DNA from: an uncultured Sphingomonadaceae bacterium | GTDB lineage: Bacteria > Pseudomonadota > Alphaproteobacteria > Sphingomonadales > Sphingomonadaceae | NCBI GenBank assembly: GCA_947258815.1 | Contig: CAMYJW010000030.1 | Span: 310,001 to 374,000 of the forward strand | Length of the DNA stretch: 64,000 bases | Direction: 5' to 3' | In this document: positions 36,614-46,031 of the stretch, one piece after another | How the letters are laid out: every line of letters starts with the position of its first letter | Position numbering within the stretch: the stretch's first letter is position 1 | Translations under genes and position numbers: made by a program | The notes under the pieces: generated by a model | What the model saw: only the letters and a program-made list of their open reading frames with translations | What the model was told of the DNA's origin: nothing | Databases searched by the model: none

Positions 36614-37027
36614 TCATCCGCGCTTCTTCAGTTCATCACGAATTTCGGAAAGCAGATCGACTTCGCTTGGCCCCGCGTCTTCTTCGGCCTTCTTCGCAAT
36701 CACCTTGTTGGCATAGCGCACCAGCATGAAAATCACGAAAGCAAGGATCAGGAAGTTGATCACGGTGGTGATGAAACTGCCCCACGCAAGCACGTTGGCA
36801 CCGGCTTCGCGCGCCGCTTCCAGCGATGTTCCCACGGCCACGTCGCCGCTCAGCACAGTGTAAAGATTGGTGAAATCGACATCGCCAAAAACCGCGCCAA
36901 CCAGCGGCATGATCATGTCATCGGTCAGCGAGGAAACGATCGTGCCGAAAGCGGCACCGATTATCACCGCGACAGCCAGTTCCATCACGTTGCCTCTGGC
37001 AATAAAGTCTTTGAATTCCGAGAACAT
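36614..37027 (-). CDS. mscL: Large-conductance mechanosensitive channel MscL
   Basis: The 137-residue protein starts [24 protein letters not shown], the amphipathic N-helix and pore helix TM1 of MscL. It continues with [22 protein letters not shown] as TM2 and a charged cytoplasmic helix ending [10 protein letters not shown]. An AAGGAGGAG site precedes the ATG at 37027. It is the emergency osmotic release valve of the inner membrane. It is divergent from lemA and upstream of ssrA on the same strand. Confidence 0.97.
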   Translation of the reverse strand: MFSEFKDFIARGNVMELAVAVIIGAAFGTIVSSLTDDMIMPLVGAVFGDVDFTNLYTVLSGDVAVGTSLEAAREAGANVLAWGSFITTVINFLILAFVIFMLVRYANKVIAKKAEEDAGPSEVDLLSEIRDELKKRG

Positions 37028-37204
37028 AATGCTCCTCCTTATTGTCAGTCCGGCGTTGCCCGCCGTTCCTGCGACGTCATGGCGCAAAATCTTGCGCCTG
37101 TTAAGACCACCCTGCCCCGCGCCGCTTGATCGAAGCGCGATGCACGCTACATTCCCGTTCAGCGCTGTGCCGCTGGGCATGGCTTTGGAGGAGGAATGCA
37201 TTCG

Positions 37205-37810
37205 ATGTCAGCCACGGCCTTAACCCGTTACACCCGGTTCGGACTTGCCGCCCTTGCCGCGCTTGCCTTGTCCGCATGCGGCATCAACTCCGTGCCGACC
37301 GCCGAAGAAGCCGCCAAAGCGCGCTGGGCCGATGTGCAGGCCGCATTTCAGGAACGCGCGAACCTGATCCCCAACCTTGCCGAAGTTGCCAGCAGCGCGG
37401 CAGACCGGGAAAAAGAAATCCTGACCGGCGTTATCGAAGCGCGCGCCAAGGCAACAAGCATCCAGATCAGCGCCGATGATCTCAATGATCCCGCCAAGAT
37501 GGCACAGTTTCAGGCCGCTCAGGAACAGCTTGGCGCGGGCCTTGGCCGCCTGCTCGCCAATTTTGAGCGTTATCCCGAACTGAAAAGCATCACCAATTAT
37601 CAGATGCTGCAAAGCCAGCTCGAAGGGCAGGAAAACCGCATCCGCATCGCCATTCGCGATTATAACGAGGCGGTGCGCGATTATAACACGCGGGTGCGCA
37701 CGTTCCCCGAAATGATCGGCGCGATGATCCGCGGCCTGAAACCGATGGTTCCCTATCAGGCTGCGACACCCGGAGCAGATGTCGCCCCCAACCTTGAAGG
37801 CAAGCTCTGA
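37205..37810 (+). CDS. lemA: LemA family lipoprotein
   Basis: From ATG 37205 (201 residues, nine bases after GGAGGAGGA; ATG 37196 is too close to that site) the protein has a lipoprotein signal peptide ending LSAC, giving lipidated Cys25. The LemA core follows: [20 protein letters not shown], then [19 protein letters not shown] and [16 protein letters not shown], long helices of a four-helix bundle. Function is not well defined. LemA genes are regularly followed by TPM-domain genes, as here, suggesting a joint envelope role. Confidence 0.9.
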   Translation: MSATALTRYTRFGLAALAALALSACGINSVPTAEEAAKARWADVQAAFQERANLIPNLAEVASSAADREKEILTGVIEARAKATSIQISADDLNDPAKMAQFQAAQEQLGAGLGRLLANFERYPELKSITNYQMLQSQLEGQENRIRIAIRDYNEAVRDYNTRVRTFPEMIGAMIRGLKPMVPYQAATPGADVAPNLEGKL

Positions 37811-38625
37811 GGGCCGCCATCATCGCCCGTTTCGCATTTGCCAGACGCATAAGCAGATACGGCCTCGTTGCCGCTCTGCTTGCCGCGCTGGCCATGATCG
37901 CGCCGCACGGCGCCTGGGCGCAGGACTTTCCCAAGCTTGCCGGCCGGGTGACAGACGCGGCCGCCATCCTGCCGCCCGATGTCGAGGCGCGGCTGGAACA
38001 AAAGCTCGCCGCTCTGGAACAGCAATCGCAACGCCAGCTTGTCGTCGCAACAATCCCCGATCTGCAAGGCTATGACATTGCCGATTATGGCTATCGCCTT
38101 GGCCGCAGCTGGGGCATCGGCGATGCACAGCGCAACGATGGCGCGCTGCTGATCGTTGCGCCCAAAGACCGCAAGGTGCGCATCGAAGTGGGCTATGGGC
38201 TTGAGCCGGTGCTGACGGACGGCCTTTCGTTTCTGATCATCAACACAAAGATCGTCCCACACTTCAAGCAGGGCGATATGCCCGGCGGCATCGAAGCCGG
38301 AACCGACGCGATCATCACTCAACTCACGTTGCCACCCGAAGAGGCTCAGAAAATCGCGCAGCAGGCACAAGCACAACACAGCGAGAACGGCGGCAATATC
38401 GCGCCGCTGATTTTCTTCGGATTTTTCGTATTTTTCTTCTTCGTTCTGCCGATATTGCGATCGGTCGGCGGAGGCGGAAAACGGCGCTATCGCGGGCGCA
38501 GCTCCAGCCCGATTATCTGGATGCCCGGTGGTTTCGGCGGTGGCGGCGGGTCAGGCGGTTTTGGCGGTGGCTTTTCGGGCGGCGGTGGCAGCTTCGGCGG
38601 CGGCGGCGCAAGCGGAGGCTGGTAG
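37807..38625 (+). CDS. TPM-domain (YgcG-like) membrane protein, apparent CTG start
   Basis: The mature part starts QDFPKLAGRVTDAAAILPP and shows the TPM domain (RQLVVATIPDLQGYDIADYG, then KDRKVRIEVGYGLEPVLTD). A membrane segment IFFGFFVFFFFVLPILRS and a Gly/Ser/Phe-rich tail ending GGGGASGGW follow. The only ATG (37894) lies inside the signal peptide. The frame upstream gives a complete one ([20 protein letters not shown], through to GAWAQ) that reaches back to CTG 37807, whose bases overlap the lemA stop. That CTG is therefore proposed as the start (about 272 residues). Confidence 0.8.
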   Translation: MRAAIIARFAFARRISRYGLVAALLAALAMIAPHGAWAQDFPKLAGRVTDAAAILPPDVEARLEQKLAALEQQSQRQLVVATIPDLQGYDIADYGYRLGRSWGIGDAQRNDGALLIVAPKDRKVRIEVGYGLEPVLTDGLSFLIINTKIVPHFKQGDMPGGIEAGTDAIITQLTLPPEEAQKIAQQAQAQHSENGGNIAPLIFFGFFVFFFFVLPILRSVGGGGKRRYRGRSSSPIIWMPGGFGGGGGSGGFGGGFSGGGGSFGGGGASGGW

Positions 38626-38635
38626 GAACGCGATC

Positions 38636-39319
38636 ATGCCCAAACCCATCTATATTTCCGCGCAAGATCACACCCGTGTCAGCGAAGCGGTGGCGCTCGC
38701 CGAAACGCAAACCGCAGGCGAAATCGTTACGATTCTGGCAGACCGATCGGACGGTTATTCGGATATCCAGTTCGCCTGGGCCTCATTGGCCGCGTTTCTC
38801 ACGCTGTTCGCCTTTGCGCTTTGTCCCACGGTGCCAACAGAACTGGTGAACGCCTTTATCGGCAACTGGAACTTCGAATGGACGGCACAAGCGCTGTTCA
38901 CGCTCGTTGCCGTCTGCGCCACACTGACCTTCGCGCTGGTGTGGCTGATCCAACAGTCGGATACCGTCCGGTTTGCGTTGATCCCCGGCATCGTGCGCAC
39001 CAATCGCGTGCATGACCGCGCCATCCGCGCGTTTCGTATCGGTGCGGAGCGGCGGACGCAGGGCCGCACTGGCATTCTCATTTACCTATCGATGCGCGAA
39101 CATCGCGCCGAGATCGTTGCCGACGAGGCTATTGCCAGCAAGGTCGATCCCGAAATCTGGGGCGAGGCAATGGACGCAATGATCGGCGAACTCAAACAGG
39201 GCCGGACCGCCGATGCGATGATCGCTGCGGTAGAGCGCGTCGGCACGGTTCTGGCCCGCCATGTGCCGCGTTCCGATAACGATGTGAACGAACTGCCCGA
39301 CCGGCTGATCGAAGTGTGA
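38636..39319 (+). CDS. TPM-domain membrane protein, second copy
   Basis: The 227-residue protein starts MPKPIYISAQDHTRVSEAVA. An N-terminal half-TPM motif (TAGEIVTILADRSDGYSDIQ) is followed by two membrane segments (ASLAAFLTLFAFALCPTV and LFTLVAVCATLTFALVWLI). A second conserved block, RAFRIGAERRTQGRTGILIY through HRAEIVADEAI, completes the TPM signature as seen in the two-segment subfamily. The partner is the preceding TPM protein, 10 bp upstream, and lemA. The three form one probable operon of unknown biochemical role in the envelope. Confidence 0.82.
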   Translation: MPKPIYISAQDHTRVSEAVALAETQTAGEIVTILADRSDGYSDIQFAWASLAAFLTLFAFALCPTVPTELVNAFIGNWNFEWTAQALFTLVAVCATLTFALVWLIQQSDTVRFALIPGIVRTNRVHDRAIRAFRIGAERRTQGRTGILIYLSMREHRAEIVADEAIASKVDPEIWGEAMDAMIGELKQGRTADAMIAAVERVGTVLARHVPRSDNDVNELPDRLIEV

Positions 39320-39332
39320 TGACAGGAAAACG

Positions 39333-39869
39333 ATGACCGCAGACCGCGACGCGCCGGACGAAATCGTCTGGCAAGGCAAATACATCACCGCACACAAGAA
39401 AGGCCGATGGGAATTTGTCGGCAGGCCGCACGGCATCCGCGCCGCAGTTATCCTTGCAATCGACGAGGACGATCACGTTCTGCTGGTCGAACAATATCGC
39501 GTGCCGCTGGGCAAAGCATGCATCGAACTGCCCGCCGGCCTGATCGGCGATGATGAGGGCCTGGCGGGCGAAGCGCCCACGCAGGCCGCAGCGCGCGAAC
39601 TGGAAGAAGAAACCGGCTATCGCGCCGAGCGCATGGAAGTGATCGGCGAGTTCTGGTCATCGCCGGGCATGGTGAGCGAAAGCTTCACGCTGGTGAAAGC
39701 CCATGGCCTGCGCAAGGTTGGCGAAGGCGGCGGCACAGACAGCGAGGACATCACCGTCCATCGCGTGCCGCTGGCAGATATCGCCGATGCCATTGCGCGC
39801 TGGAGAGAGGCTGGCCTTGCGATCGATGTGCGCATGCTGATGCTGCTTGGCCCGCAGCTGATCGCCTGA
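39333..39869 (+). CDS. Nudix hydrolase (ADP-ribose pyrophosphatase-like)
   Basis: The 178-residue protein starts at ATG 39333 after AGGAAAACG. The Nudix box reads GEAPTQAAARELEEETGY, with metal ligands around Glu89, Glu92 and Glu93. The preceding strand LVEQYRVPLGKACIELPAG matches the ADP-ribose/NDP-sugar hydrolase subgroup. It probably cleaves ADP-ribose or another nucleotide sugar in the cytoplasm. It lies 13 bp after the TPM gene, perhaps in the same transcript. Confidence 0.9.
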   Translation: MTADRDAPDEIVWQGKYITAHKKGRWEFVGRPHGIRAAVILAIDEDDHVLLVEQYRVPLGKACIELPAGLIGDDEGLAGEAPTQAAARELEEETGYRAERMEVIGEFWSSPGMVSESFTLVKAHGLRKVGEGGGTDSEDITVHRVPLADIADAIARWREAGLAIDVRMLMLLGPQLIA

Positions 39870-39883
39870 CGCACCGCCGCCAG

Positions 39884-40081
39884 ATGCGAACCCGACCCGG
39901 AATTTGTCGCAGGAAAGAGCGATACCAAAGCGAAGCGGACGCGCTCAACGTGGCCAAAAAAGCCGCGGTTACGCTGCGTCCTTATCGATGCGAATTATGT
40001 CGCGGCTATCACCTGACCAGCCGCACCAAAGGCATGCGGCTGCCTGCATTCGAACGCGAACGCAGACAGCGCAACGCCTGA
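39884..40081 (+). CDS. Small basic protein with CxxC (65 aa)
   Basis: The 65-residue protein reads RRKERYQSEADALNVAKKAA in its first half. It then has YRCELCRGYHLTSRTKG, a single CxxC followed by a nearby His that could form half of a zinc knuckle. It is strongly basic with no membrane segment, which is compatible with nucleic acid binding. No named family is recognised. It follows the Nudix gene by 14 bp and converges with the mmsB-like gene. Confidence 0.65.
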   Translation: MRTRPGICRRKERYQSEADALNVAKKAAVTLRPYRCELCRGYHLTSRTKGMRLPAFERERRQRNA

Positions 40082-40093
40082 TCGAAAGCGCGC

Positions 40094-40963
40094 TCAGAGC
40101 GTGGTGAAGATCGCGCCGAAATCCTTGCCGCCGCCGCCAGCTTCGTTGAACGCTTCGTAAATCTCGGCCGCGTGCTTGCCCAGCGCGACATTGGCGCCCG
40201 ACTGTTCTGCAGCGCCCATGGCCAGCCGCAAATCCTTGAGCATCAAAGCCGCCGCAAAACCGCCTGCATAATCATTATCCGCAGGGCTTGCCGCGCCGAC
40301 ACCAGGCGCCGGCGTATAATCGTTGAGCGACCAGTTATAGCCTGTTGCCTTGGAGCTGATCTCATAGAACATCTGCATGTCCAGACCGTTCTTTTCAGCG
40401 AGTTTGAGCGCTTCGCACGTGCCGATCATGTGGATCGCCAGCAGCATGTTGTTGCACATCTTGGCGACCTGCCCCGCACCGATTGCCCCGGCGTGAATGA
40501 TTGCCTTGGCCATCGGTTCCAGCACGTCTTTTGCCCGTGCGAACGCCTCATCGGTGCCGCCGACCATGAACGTCAGCGTGCCGCCATTGGCCGCTGCGAT
40601 CCCGCCCGAAACCGGCGCGTCGACCATCACATAACCGGCGTTTTCCGCAAGCTCGGCCACTTCGCGCGCAGTGGCAACATCGATTGTCGAGCAATCGAGG
40701 AACAGCGCGCCCGCCGGAGCCTTGCCGATCACATCGGCGGTATAAACGCTCTTCACGATCTGGCCGTTAGGCAGCATCGAGACAACGGCATCGACGCCTT
40801 CCACAGCCTCGCTCACGGCGGAAAAAGGCTCGCAGCCGTTTTCTTTCGCGCGCGCCAGTGCTTCTTCGGCAAGATCAAAAGCGCGGACGGTATGCCCCGC
40901 CTTGACGAGATTGGCAGCCATGCCGCCACCCATGTTGCCCAGTCCGATAAATGCGATTTTCAT
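40094..40963 (-). CDS. mmsB: 3-hydroxyisobutyrate dehydrogenase
   Basis: The 289-residue protein starts MKIAFIGLGNMGGGMAANLVKAGH, the NAD-binding loop of beta-hydroxyacid dehydrogenases. The signature FLDCSTIDVATAREVAELAE and substrate loop DAPVSGGIAAANGGTLTFMV follow, then GQVAKMCNNMLLAIHM with the catalytic Lys. It oxidises 3-hydroxyisobutyrate to methylmalonate semialdehyde in valine degradation. It is the last gene of a five-gene minus-strand run (from 45852), 4 bp after the crotonase gene. Confidence 0.93.
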   Translation of the reverse strand: MKIAFIGLGNMGGGMAANLVKAGHTVRAFDLAEEALARAKENGCEPFSAVSEAVEGVDAVVSMLPNGQIVKSVYTADVIGKAPAGALFLDCSTIDVATAREVAELAENAGYVMVDAPVSGGIAAANGGTLTFMVGGTDEAFARAKDVLEPMAKAIIHAGAIGAGQVAKMCNNMLLAIHMIGTCEALKLAEKNGLDMQMFYEISSKATGYNWSLNDYTPAPGVGAASPADNDYAGGFAAALMLKDLRLAMGAAEQSGANVALGKHAAEIYEAFNEAGGGGKDFGAIFTTL

Positions 40964-40967
40964 GGCG

Positions 40968-41750
40968 TTACCTGTTCTTCCAGTTAGCGGAGCGTTTCTC
41001 GACGAAAGCCTTCATGCCTTCGGCCTTGTCTTCTGTTGCAGTGAGAATCTGGAACATGCGGCGTTCGGTCAGCAAACCTTGCTCAAGGTTCGTCTCAAAC
41101 GCGGCGTTGACCATTTCCTTGTTCATCATCGCCGCAACCTGCGACATGGAGGCGATCGTTTCGGCTGCCTTCATCGCTTCATCAAGCAACTGATCGGCAG
41201 GCACCACGCGCGAAACCAGGCCGGAGCGTTCGGCTTCATCGGCCTTCATGTTGCGCCCGGTCAGGCACATGTCCATCGCCTTGGACTTTCCGACTGCCTT
41301 GGTAAGCCGCTGCGATCCGCCCATGCCCGGCGCCACGCCAAGCTTGATTTCGGGCTGGCCGAACTGCGCGGTTTCCGATGCGATGATGAAATCCGCCATC
41401 ATCGCCAGTTCGCAGCCGCCGCCCAGCGCAAAGCCGTTCACCGCCGCGATCCAGGGCTTGCGCGTGGGATTGACGATGTCCGATGTCCATCCAGCGAAGA
41501 AATCCTCGATGAAGAAATCGGCACTGGCCTTTTCAGACATTTCCTTGATGTCCGCCCCCGCGGCGAACGCCTTGTCGCCCGAGCCGGTGATAACCGCGCA
41601 GCCTTGCGTTTTATCTGCTTCAAATTTGGCGAAGGCATCGGTCAGTTCCGCAAGAACATGCGAACTGAGTGCGTTAAGGGCTTTGGGTCGGTTAAGCGTG
41701 ATCAGAGTGACCGCGCCTTTCTGTTCGACGAGGATGGTTTCATAGGACAT
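40968..41750 (-). CDS. Enoyl-CoA hydratase
   Basis: The 260-residue crotonase starts [26 protein letters not shown]. The oxyanion-hole segments are [14 protein letters not shown] and [19 protein letters not shown], and the catalytic Glu pair lies in this second region and in [12 protein letters not shown]. It hydrates enoyl-CoA; the operon context suggests methacrylyl-CoA in valine breakdown. It lies 12 bp after the hydrolase gene and 4 bp before mmsB. Confidence 0.94.
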   Translation of the reverse strand: MSYETILVEQKGAVTLITLNRPKALNALSSHVLAELTDAFAKFEADKTQGCAVITGSGDKAFAAGADIKEMSEKASADFFIEDFFAGWTSDIVNPTRKPWIAAVNGFALGGGCELAMMADFIIASETAQFGQPEIKLGVAPGMGGSQRLTKAVGKSKAMDMCLTGRNMKADEAERSGLVSRVVPADQLLDEAMKAAETIASMSQVAAMMNKEMVNAAFETNLEQGLLTERRMFQILTATEDKAEGMKAFVEKRSANWKNR

Positions 41751-41762
41751 TTCAGGATTTCC

Positions 41763-42842
41763 TCAGGCTTCGGGTACGAGATCGCTCTCATGCGGCTGCC
41801 AGGCGCTTTTGCCCCGCAGCGGTTCGAAAATGCGGTTTATCATGTCGTCGCTCACCTGCTCAGGTGTCGCCGGATTCCATTTCGGCTCATTATCCCGGTC
41901 TATCAGCAACGCGCGCACACCTTCATAGAAATCATGGGTGCGGAAGATCCGGTGAACGATGCCAAATTCAAGCCGCATCTCGCTGGCGAAGCTCTGGATA
42001 TGCGGGCTGACCATCAACAGGCGCAGCGTGACCTTGCATGAAAGCGGCGACTTGGATTTGAGGATCGCAAGCTGTTTACGCGCAAATTCAGAAGAATCGG
42101 CGGCAAGAGCGGCAAGAATATCTTCCAGCCGATCCGACGCGAACAGACGGTCGATATCAGGCAGTTGCTCAAGAATTTTGGCAGGTGGCGGCGGAACGGA
42201 GGCGATGTCGAGAATTTCGTCCGCATGATCGGGATTCTCGATGATCTTCGCTTTGACCTCCTCCAGCGCCTCGGAAGGGATATAGTGGGTCGCCAGACGC
42301 ATGGCATAGCATTCCGCGCCATCCAGCCGGGCACCCGTCAGCCCCAGAAACTGTGGCAGACGCCCCGGCAGGCGCGAAAGATAGCGGCCGCCGCCAACAT
42401 CCGGGAACAGGCCGATGCCGGTTTCAGGCATCGAATACACGGTCCTCTCAGTGGCGACACGATATTTGCAAGGCCCGGTGATGCCGACCCCGCCGCCCAT
42501 GGTGATGCCATCCATGAACACGACGCCCGGTTTGGGATACGTGTACATCATGTGGTTCATCTGGTATTCCTGATAGAAGAACGCATCGCCCGCAGCACCA
42601 TGGCCCTGCGCGCTTTGTGCGATCCCCACAACATCGCCGCCCGCGCAAAAACCGCGCCCTTCGGCGTGATCGATCAGCAGCACTTTCACATCGGGATTAT
42701 CGCGCCATTCAACCAGCGCGGATGTCATCGCGCGCACCATATTCAGTGTCAGCGCGTTGATCGCGCGCGGGCGGTTGAGACGCAAACGCCCTGCCCCCCC
42801 TTCAATATACGTGAGCGTTTCCTGTTCAGCAGGAGCGGTCAT
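41763..42842 (-). CDS. 3-hydroxyisobutyryl-CoA hydrolase
   Basis: The 359-residue protein starts MTAPAEQETLTYIEGGAGRLRL. It is a long crotonase-superfamily member with GRGFCAGGDVVG, the active-site phrases MGGGVGITGPCKYRVATE and PETGIGLFPDVGG, and a C-terminal half (ECYAMRLATHYIPSEAL to YEGVRALLIDRDNEPKWNP) specific to HIBYL-CoA hydrolases. It releases 3-hydroxyisobutyrate from its CoA ester in valine degradation. Neighbours upstream and downstream encode the flanking steps. Confidence 0.93.
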   Translation of the reverse strand: MTAPAEQETLTYIEGGAGRLRLNRPRAINALTLNMVRAMTSALVEWRDNPDVKVLLIDHAEGRGFCAGGDVVGIAQSAQGHGAAGDAFFYQEYQMNHMMYTYPKPGVVFMDGITMGGGVGITGPCKYRVATERTVYSMPETGIGLFPDVGGGRYLSRLPGRLPQFLGLTGARLDGAECYAMRLATHYIPSEALEEVKAKIIENPDHADEILDIASVPPPPAKILEQLPDIDRLFASDRLEDILAALAADSSEFARKQLAILKSKSPLSCKVTLRLLMVSPHIQSFASEMRLEFGIVHRIFRTHDFYEGVRALLIDRDNEPKWNPATPEQVSDDMINRIFEPLRGKSAWQPHESDLVPEA

Positions 42843-42861
42843 GGCAAGTTCCTTCACAATG

Positions 42862-44655
42862 TCAGTTATTGCCTGCCAGAACGAAACGTCCCGGCGCATC
42901 CTCAAGCACAGGATAGTCCTTATTACCCAGTTCGCGGGCGGGGACCTGTTTATTTCCTTTCTGACCCTTCAGCCAGGCTTCCCAGTGCGGCCACCAGCTT
43001 CCTTCGTGTTGATCGGCGCCAGCCAGCCAATCATTGGCGCTATCCGGCATCTTGTTGCTGGTCCAGTAGCCGTGTTTATTGGCGGACGGCGGGTTGATCA
43101 CCCCTGCGTTGTGCCCCGATCCGCCCAGCACGAACTCCACCGGCCCGCCAAAATAGCGTCCACCGTGATACACCGCTTCCCAGGCCGAAACGTGATCCGC
43201 TTTCAGGCCGATAATCATGGTTGGCGATTTGATCGCGCCAAGATCGACTTTCTCGCCCAGCAATTCGACTTTGCCGGGATCGGTGAGATGGTTTTCGAGC
43301 AGGAATTTCTTGTTGTAAGTGGAAAGGAACGCTTCGGGAATGTGCGATCCGTCCTCAAACCAGAACAACAGATCAGATGCCGGAGCTTCACGATCCAACA
43401 GGTAGTGATCGACGAACGACGACCAGATCAGATCGTTGGAACGCACCAGCGCAAACAGCTGCTGCAACTCCCCCTTGTCAATATAACCCTTTGATGAAAC
43501 ATGAGAATCGAGCGCATTGACGTGGCTCTCATGCATGAATCCAGCCCATTCGCGCATGTCACTGAAATCGACGAGGCTGCCGATCAGCGTCGTCGTGCCG
43601 ATCCGGTCGCCCTCACCGCGCGCGGCCAGCACCGCTTCGGCAATCGCGATCAGCGTGCCGCCCATGCAGAACCCGAAAAGATCGACATCAGGTTCACCCG
43701 TGATCGCGTTGACCACATCCATCGCCTGAATCACGCCGCGACCGATATAGTCTTCAACCTCGCAGTGACGGTGGCTGTCATCGGGGTCGACCCACGAAAC
43801 CACGAACACGGTGTGCCCCTGCTCCACCATCCAGCGGATAAGGCTGCTTTTGGGGCGCAGATCGATCATGTAATACTTGTTGACCAGCGGCGGCACATAA
43901 AGCAGCGGGCGACGGGCGACTTTCGCCGTCGTCGGCGTGTACTGGATGACCTGCATCAGATCATTCTCAAACACCACCGCGCCAGGCGTGCAGGCGATAT
44001 TCTCTCCCAGCACAAACGCAGAAGGGGCACGGCGTTTGACGACACCTTTGCCACCGGCGATATCTTCTATCAGGTGCGCAAGTCCGGCAACGAGGTTCGC
44101 GCCGCCTGTCTCAACGGTCTTGCGCAGGACTTCCGGGTTGCTCAGCACAAAGTTGGTCGGCGCAACCGCGTTCAGGAACTGCTCAACGATGAACCCCACG
44201 ATCGCGCGCTTCTTTGGGTCTTCCTCGGGCGAAGCATCGACCAGCGAGCGCATGCCCTTTGCAGCGACGAGGTACGTCTGCTTGAACTGGTCGAACAGTG
44301 CATTCTCATTCCAGTCCGGGTGTTTGAAGCGCCGATCGCCGCGGCCCGGCTCAACCACCGGCTCACGCTCGTCGAGGGGCATAAACAACGAAGCCCACAC
44401 TTTCGTGGCGTCCTGCATTGCCTGAAGCTGGATTTCAGCCATTTTGGCGGGCTGCATGATCAACCCTTGCGTCACCGAAGCGACAGCATCGAGCACGGCC
44501 TCATAATCGAACCGCCGGGCAATTTCCAGATCAGGCGGGCTTTGTGCGAAATCCGCCATTGAACGGCCAAGCTTTTTCCAGGCTTCGAGCCATTCTGCCC
44601 CGATCGGCGTTGTCTGATTGACTTCGCCATCCTTGGTTTCTGCAGACTGCGACAT
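42862..44655 (-). CDS. phaC: Class I poly(3-hydroxyalkanoate) synthase
   Basis: The 597-residue protein starts MSQSAETKDGEVNQTTPIGA behind an AAGGAAG site. It has the N-terminal PhaC domain and an alpha/beta hydrolase core. The lipase-like box is GFCMGGT with nucleophile Cys330. The Asp lies in GLKADHVSAWEAV and the His in GGSGHNAGVINPP. It polymerises short-chain 3-hydroxyacyl-CoA into storage granules. Unusually it sits inside a valine-degradation gene run, 51 bp after the acyl-CoA dehydrogenase and 19 bp before the hydrolase. No phaA, phaB or phasin gene is adjacent. Confidence 0.95.
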   Translation of the reverse strand: MSQSAETKDGEVNQTTPIGAEWLEAWKKLGRSMADFAQSPPDLEIARRFDYEAVLDAVASVTQGLIMQPAKMAEIQLQAMQDATKVWASLFMPLDEREPVVEPGRGDRRFKHPDWNENALFDQFKQTYLVAAKGMRSLVDASPEEDPKKRAIVGFIVEQFLNAVAPTNFVLSNPEVLRKTVETGGANLVAGLAHLIEDIAGGKGVVKRRAPSAFVLGENIACTPGAVVFENDLMQVIQYTPTTAKVARRPLLYVPPLVNKYYMIDLRPKSSLIRWMVEQGHTVFVVSWVDPDDSHRHCEVEDYIGRGVIQAMDVVNAITGEPDVDLFGFCMGGTLIAIAEAVLAARGEGDRIGTTTLIGSLVDFSDMREWAGFMHESHVNALDSHVSSKGYIDKGELQQLFALVRSNDLIWSSFVDHYLLDREAPASDLLFWFEDGSHIPEAFLSTYNKKFLLENHLTDPGKVELLGEKVDLGAIKSPTMIIGLKADHVSAWEAVYHGGRYFGGPVEFVLGGSGHNAGVINPPSANKHGYWTSNKMPDSANDWLAGADQHEGSWWPHWEAWLKGQKGNKQVPARELGNKDYPVLEDAPGRFVLAGNN

Positions 44656-44706
44656 TTCTGGTCTTCCTTTTCCTTGAGCCGGGGAGGTGGCCATTGGAGT
44701 TATGGT

Positions 44707-45852
44707 TTATTGGCGCAAAAGTTCGCGCCCGATGATCATGTTCATGATCTCGTTCGTGCCTTCAAGAATACGATGGACCCGCAGATCGCGCCAGAACCGT
44801 TCGATCGGGTAATCACGCAGATAGCCATACCCGCCAAACATCTGCAGCGCACGGTCGACAATGTCAGAGCCGCTGTCGCTTGCCAGCCGCTTGGCCATCG
44901 CGGCAAACAGGGTCTTGTCGGGCGCATTGTTGGTCACTTTTGCAGCCGCCAGATAGAGCAGCGCGCGCGCCGCTTCCAGATCGGTCGCCATTTCCGCCAG
45001 CGTGAACTGGGTATTCTGGAATTCAGCAATCGGCTGTCCGAACTGGCTGCGATCCTTGACGTAGGTAATCGCCTCATCAAGACAGCGCTGCGCGCCGCCG
45101 AGCGAGCAAGCGCCAATATTCAGGCGGCCGCCATCGAGCCCTGCCATTGCGATACGAAAGCCCGTGCCTTCATCGCCTACGCGGTTTTCCGCAGGGACAC
45201 GCACGTTATCGAAAATAACCTGTGCGGTGGGAGAGGAGTTCCAGCCCAGCTTCTTTTCCGGTGCGCCAAACGAAAGACCTTCGGCGTCTTTTTCAACCAC
45301 AAAACAGGTCACGCCCTTGGGGCCGTCATCGCTGGTGCGCGCCATGACGACATAAACATCGTTCACGCCGCCGCCCGAGGTAAACTGCTTCGTGCCATTG
45401 AGGAAATAATGATCGCCATCGCGTTTGGCCGAGGTTTTCAGCGCCGCCGCGTCAGAACCGGAACCCGGTTCGGTAAGGCAGTAACTGGCGATCTTTTCCA
45501 TCGAAACCAGATCGGGAAGGAAGCGATCCTTTACGCCCTGATCGCCAAATGCATCGATCATCCACGCGCTCATGTTATGGATCGAGATGAATGCGCTGGT
45601 TGCGGGACAGCCATATGCCATCGCTTCCATGATCAGCGCCGATTCAAGCCTGCCCAGACCGATCCCGCCGCCGTCTTCAGACACATAGATTCCGCCAAAA
45701 CCAAGCTCACCGGCGGCTTTCCACACTTCAACCGGATAGTGGCATTCCTCATCCCACTGCGCGGCGTGGGGCGTGATCTGGTCTGCAGTGAACTTGCGCG
45801 CCATATCCTGGATCGCAAGCTGATCTTCGGTAAGGTCAAACTGGCTCGTCAT
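44707..45852 (-). CDS. Acyl-CoA dehydrogenase, isobutyryl-CoA dehydrogenase-like
   Basis: The 381-residue flavoprotein starts MTSQFDLTEDQLAIQDMARKF. It has the FAD-binding phrases YCLTEPGSGSDAAALKT and NGTKQFTSGGG, the SQFGQPIAEFQNTQF block, and the catalytic Glu in HRILEGTNEIMNMIIGRELL. The phrases SIHNMSAWMI and GFRIAMAGLDGGRLNIGACS are like those of ACAD8 isobutyryl-CoA dehydrogenases. It would form methacrylyl-CoA from isobutyryl-CoA. It is the first gene of the acd-phaC-hydrolase-ech-mmsB run. Confidence 0.92.
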   Translation of the reverse strand: MTSQFDLTEDQLAIQDMARKFTADQITPHAAQWDEECHYPVEVWKAAGELGFGGIYVSEDGGGIGLGRLESALIMEAMAYGCPATSAFISIHNMSAWMIDAFGDQGVKDRFLPDLVSMEKIASYCLTEPGSGSDAAALKTSAKRDGDHYFLNGTKQFTSGGGVNDVYVVMARTSDDGPKGVTCFVVEKDAEGLSFGAPEKKLGWNSSPTAQVIFDNVRVPAENRVGDEGTGFRIAMAGLDGGRLNIGACSLGGAQRCLDEAITYVKDRSQFGQPIAEFQNTQFTLAEMATDLEAARALLYLAAAKVTNNAPDKTLFAAMAKRLASDSGSDIVDRALQMFGGYGYLRDYPIERFWRDLRVHRILEGTNEIMNMIIGRELLRQ

Positions 45853-46031
45853 TGGTTCTGTTTATCGCTTTCTGCCTGTATTTGCATTCCGGGCCAGACT
45901 TGCCGACCACAGACGCTCCTCTCACAAAATCGCCAATCGCAAGGCCGGACACGTTTCATCCGCCTGTCCGGCACGATGCCGGCAGACGCATGCCCCAATT
46001 CCGGCCCGGAAACGCACCCCCACAGGCAGCC

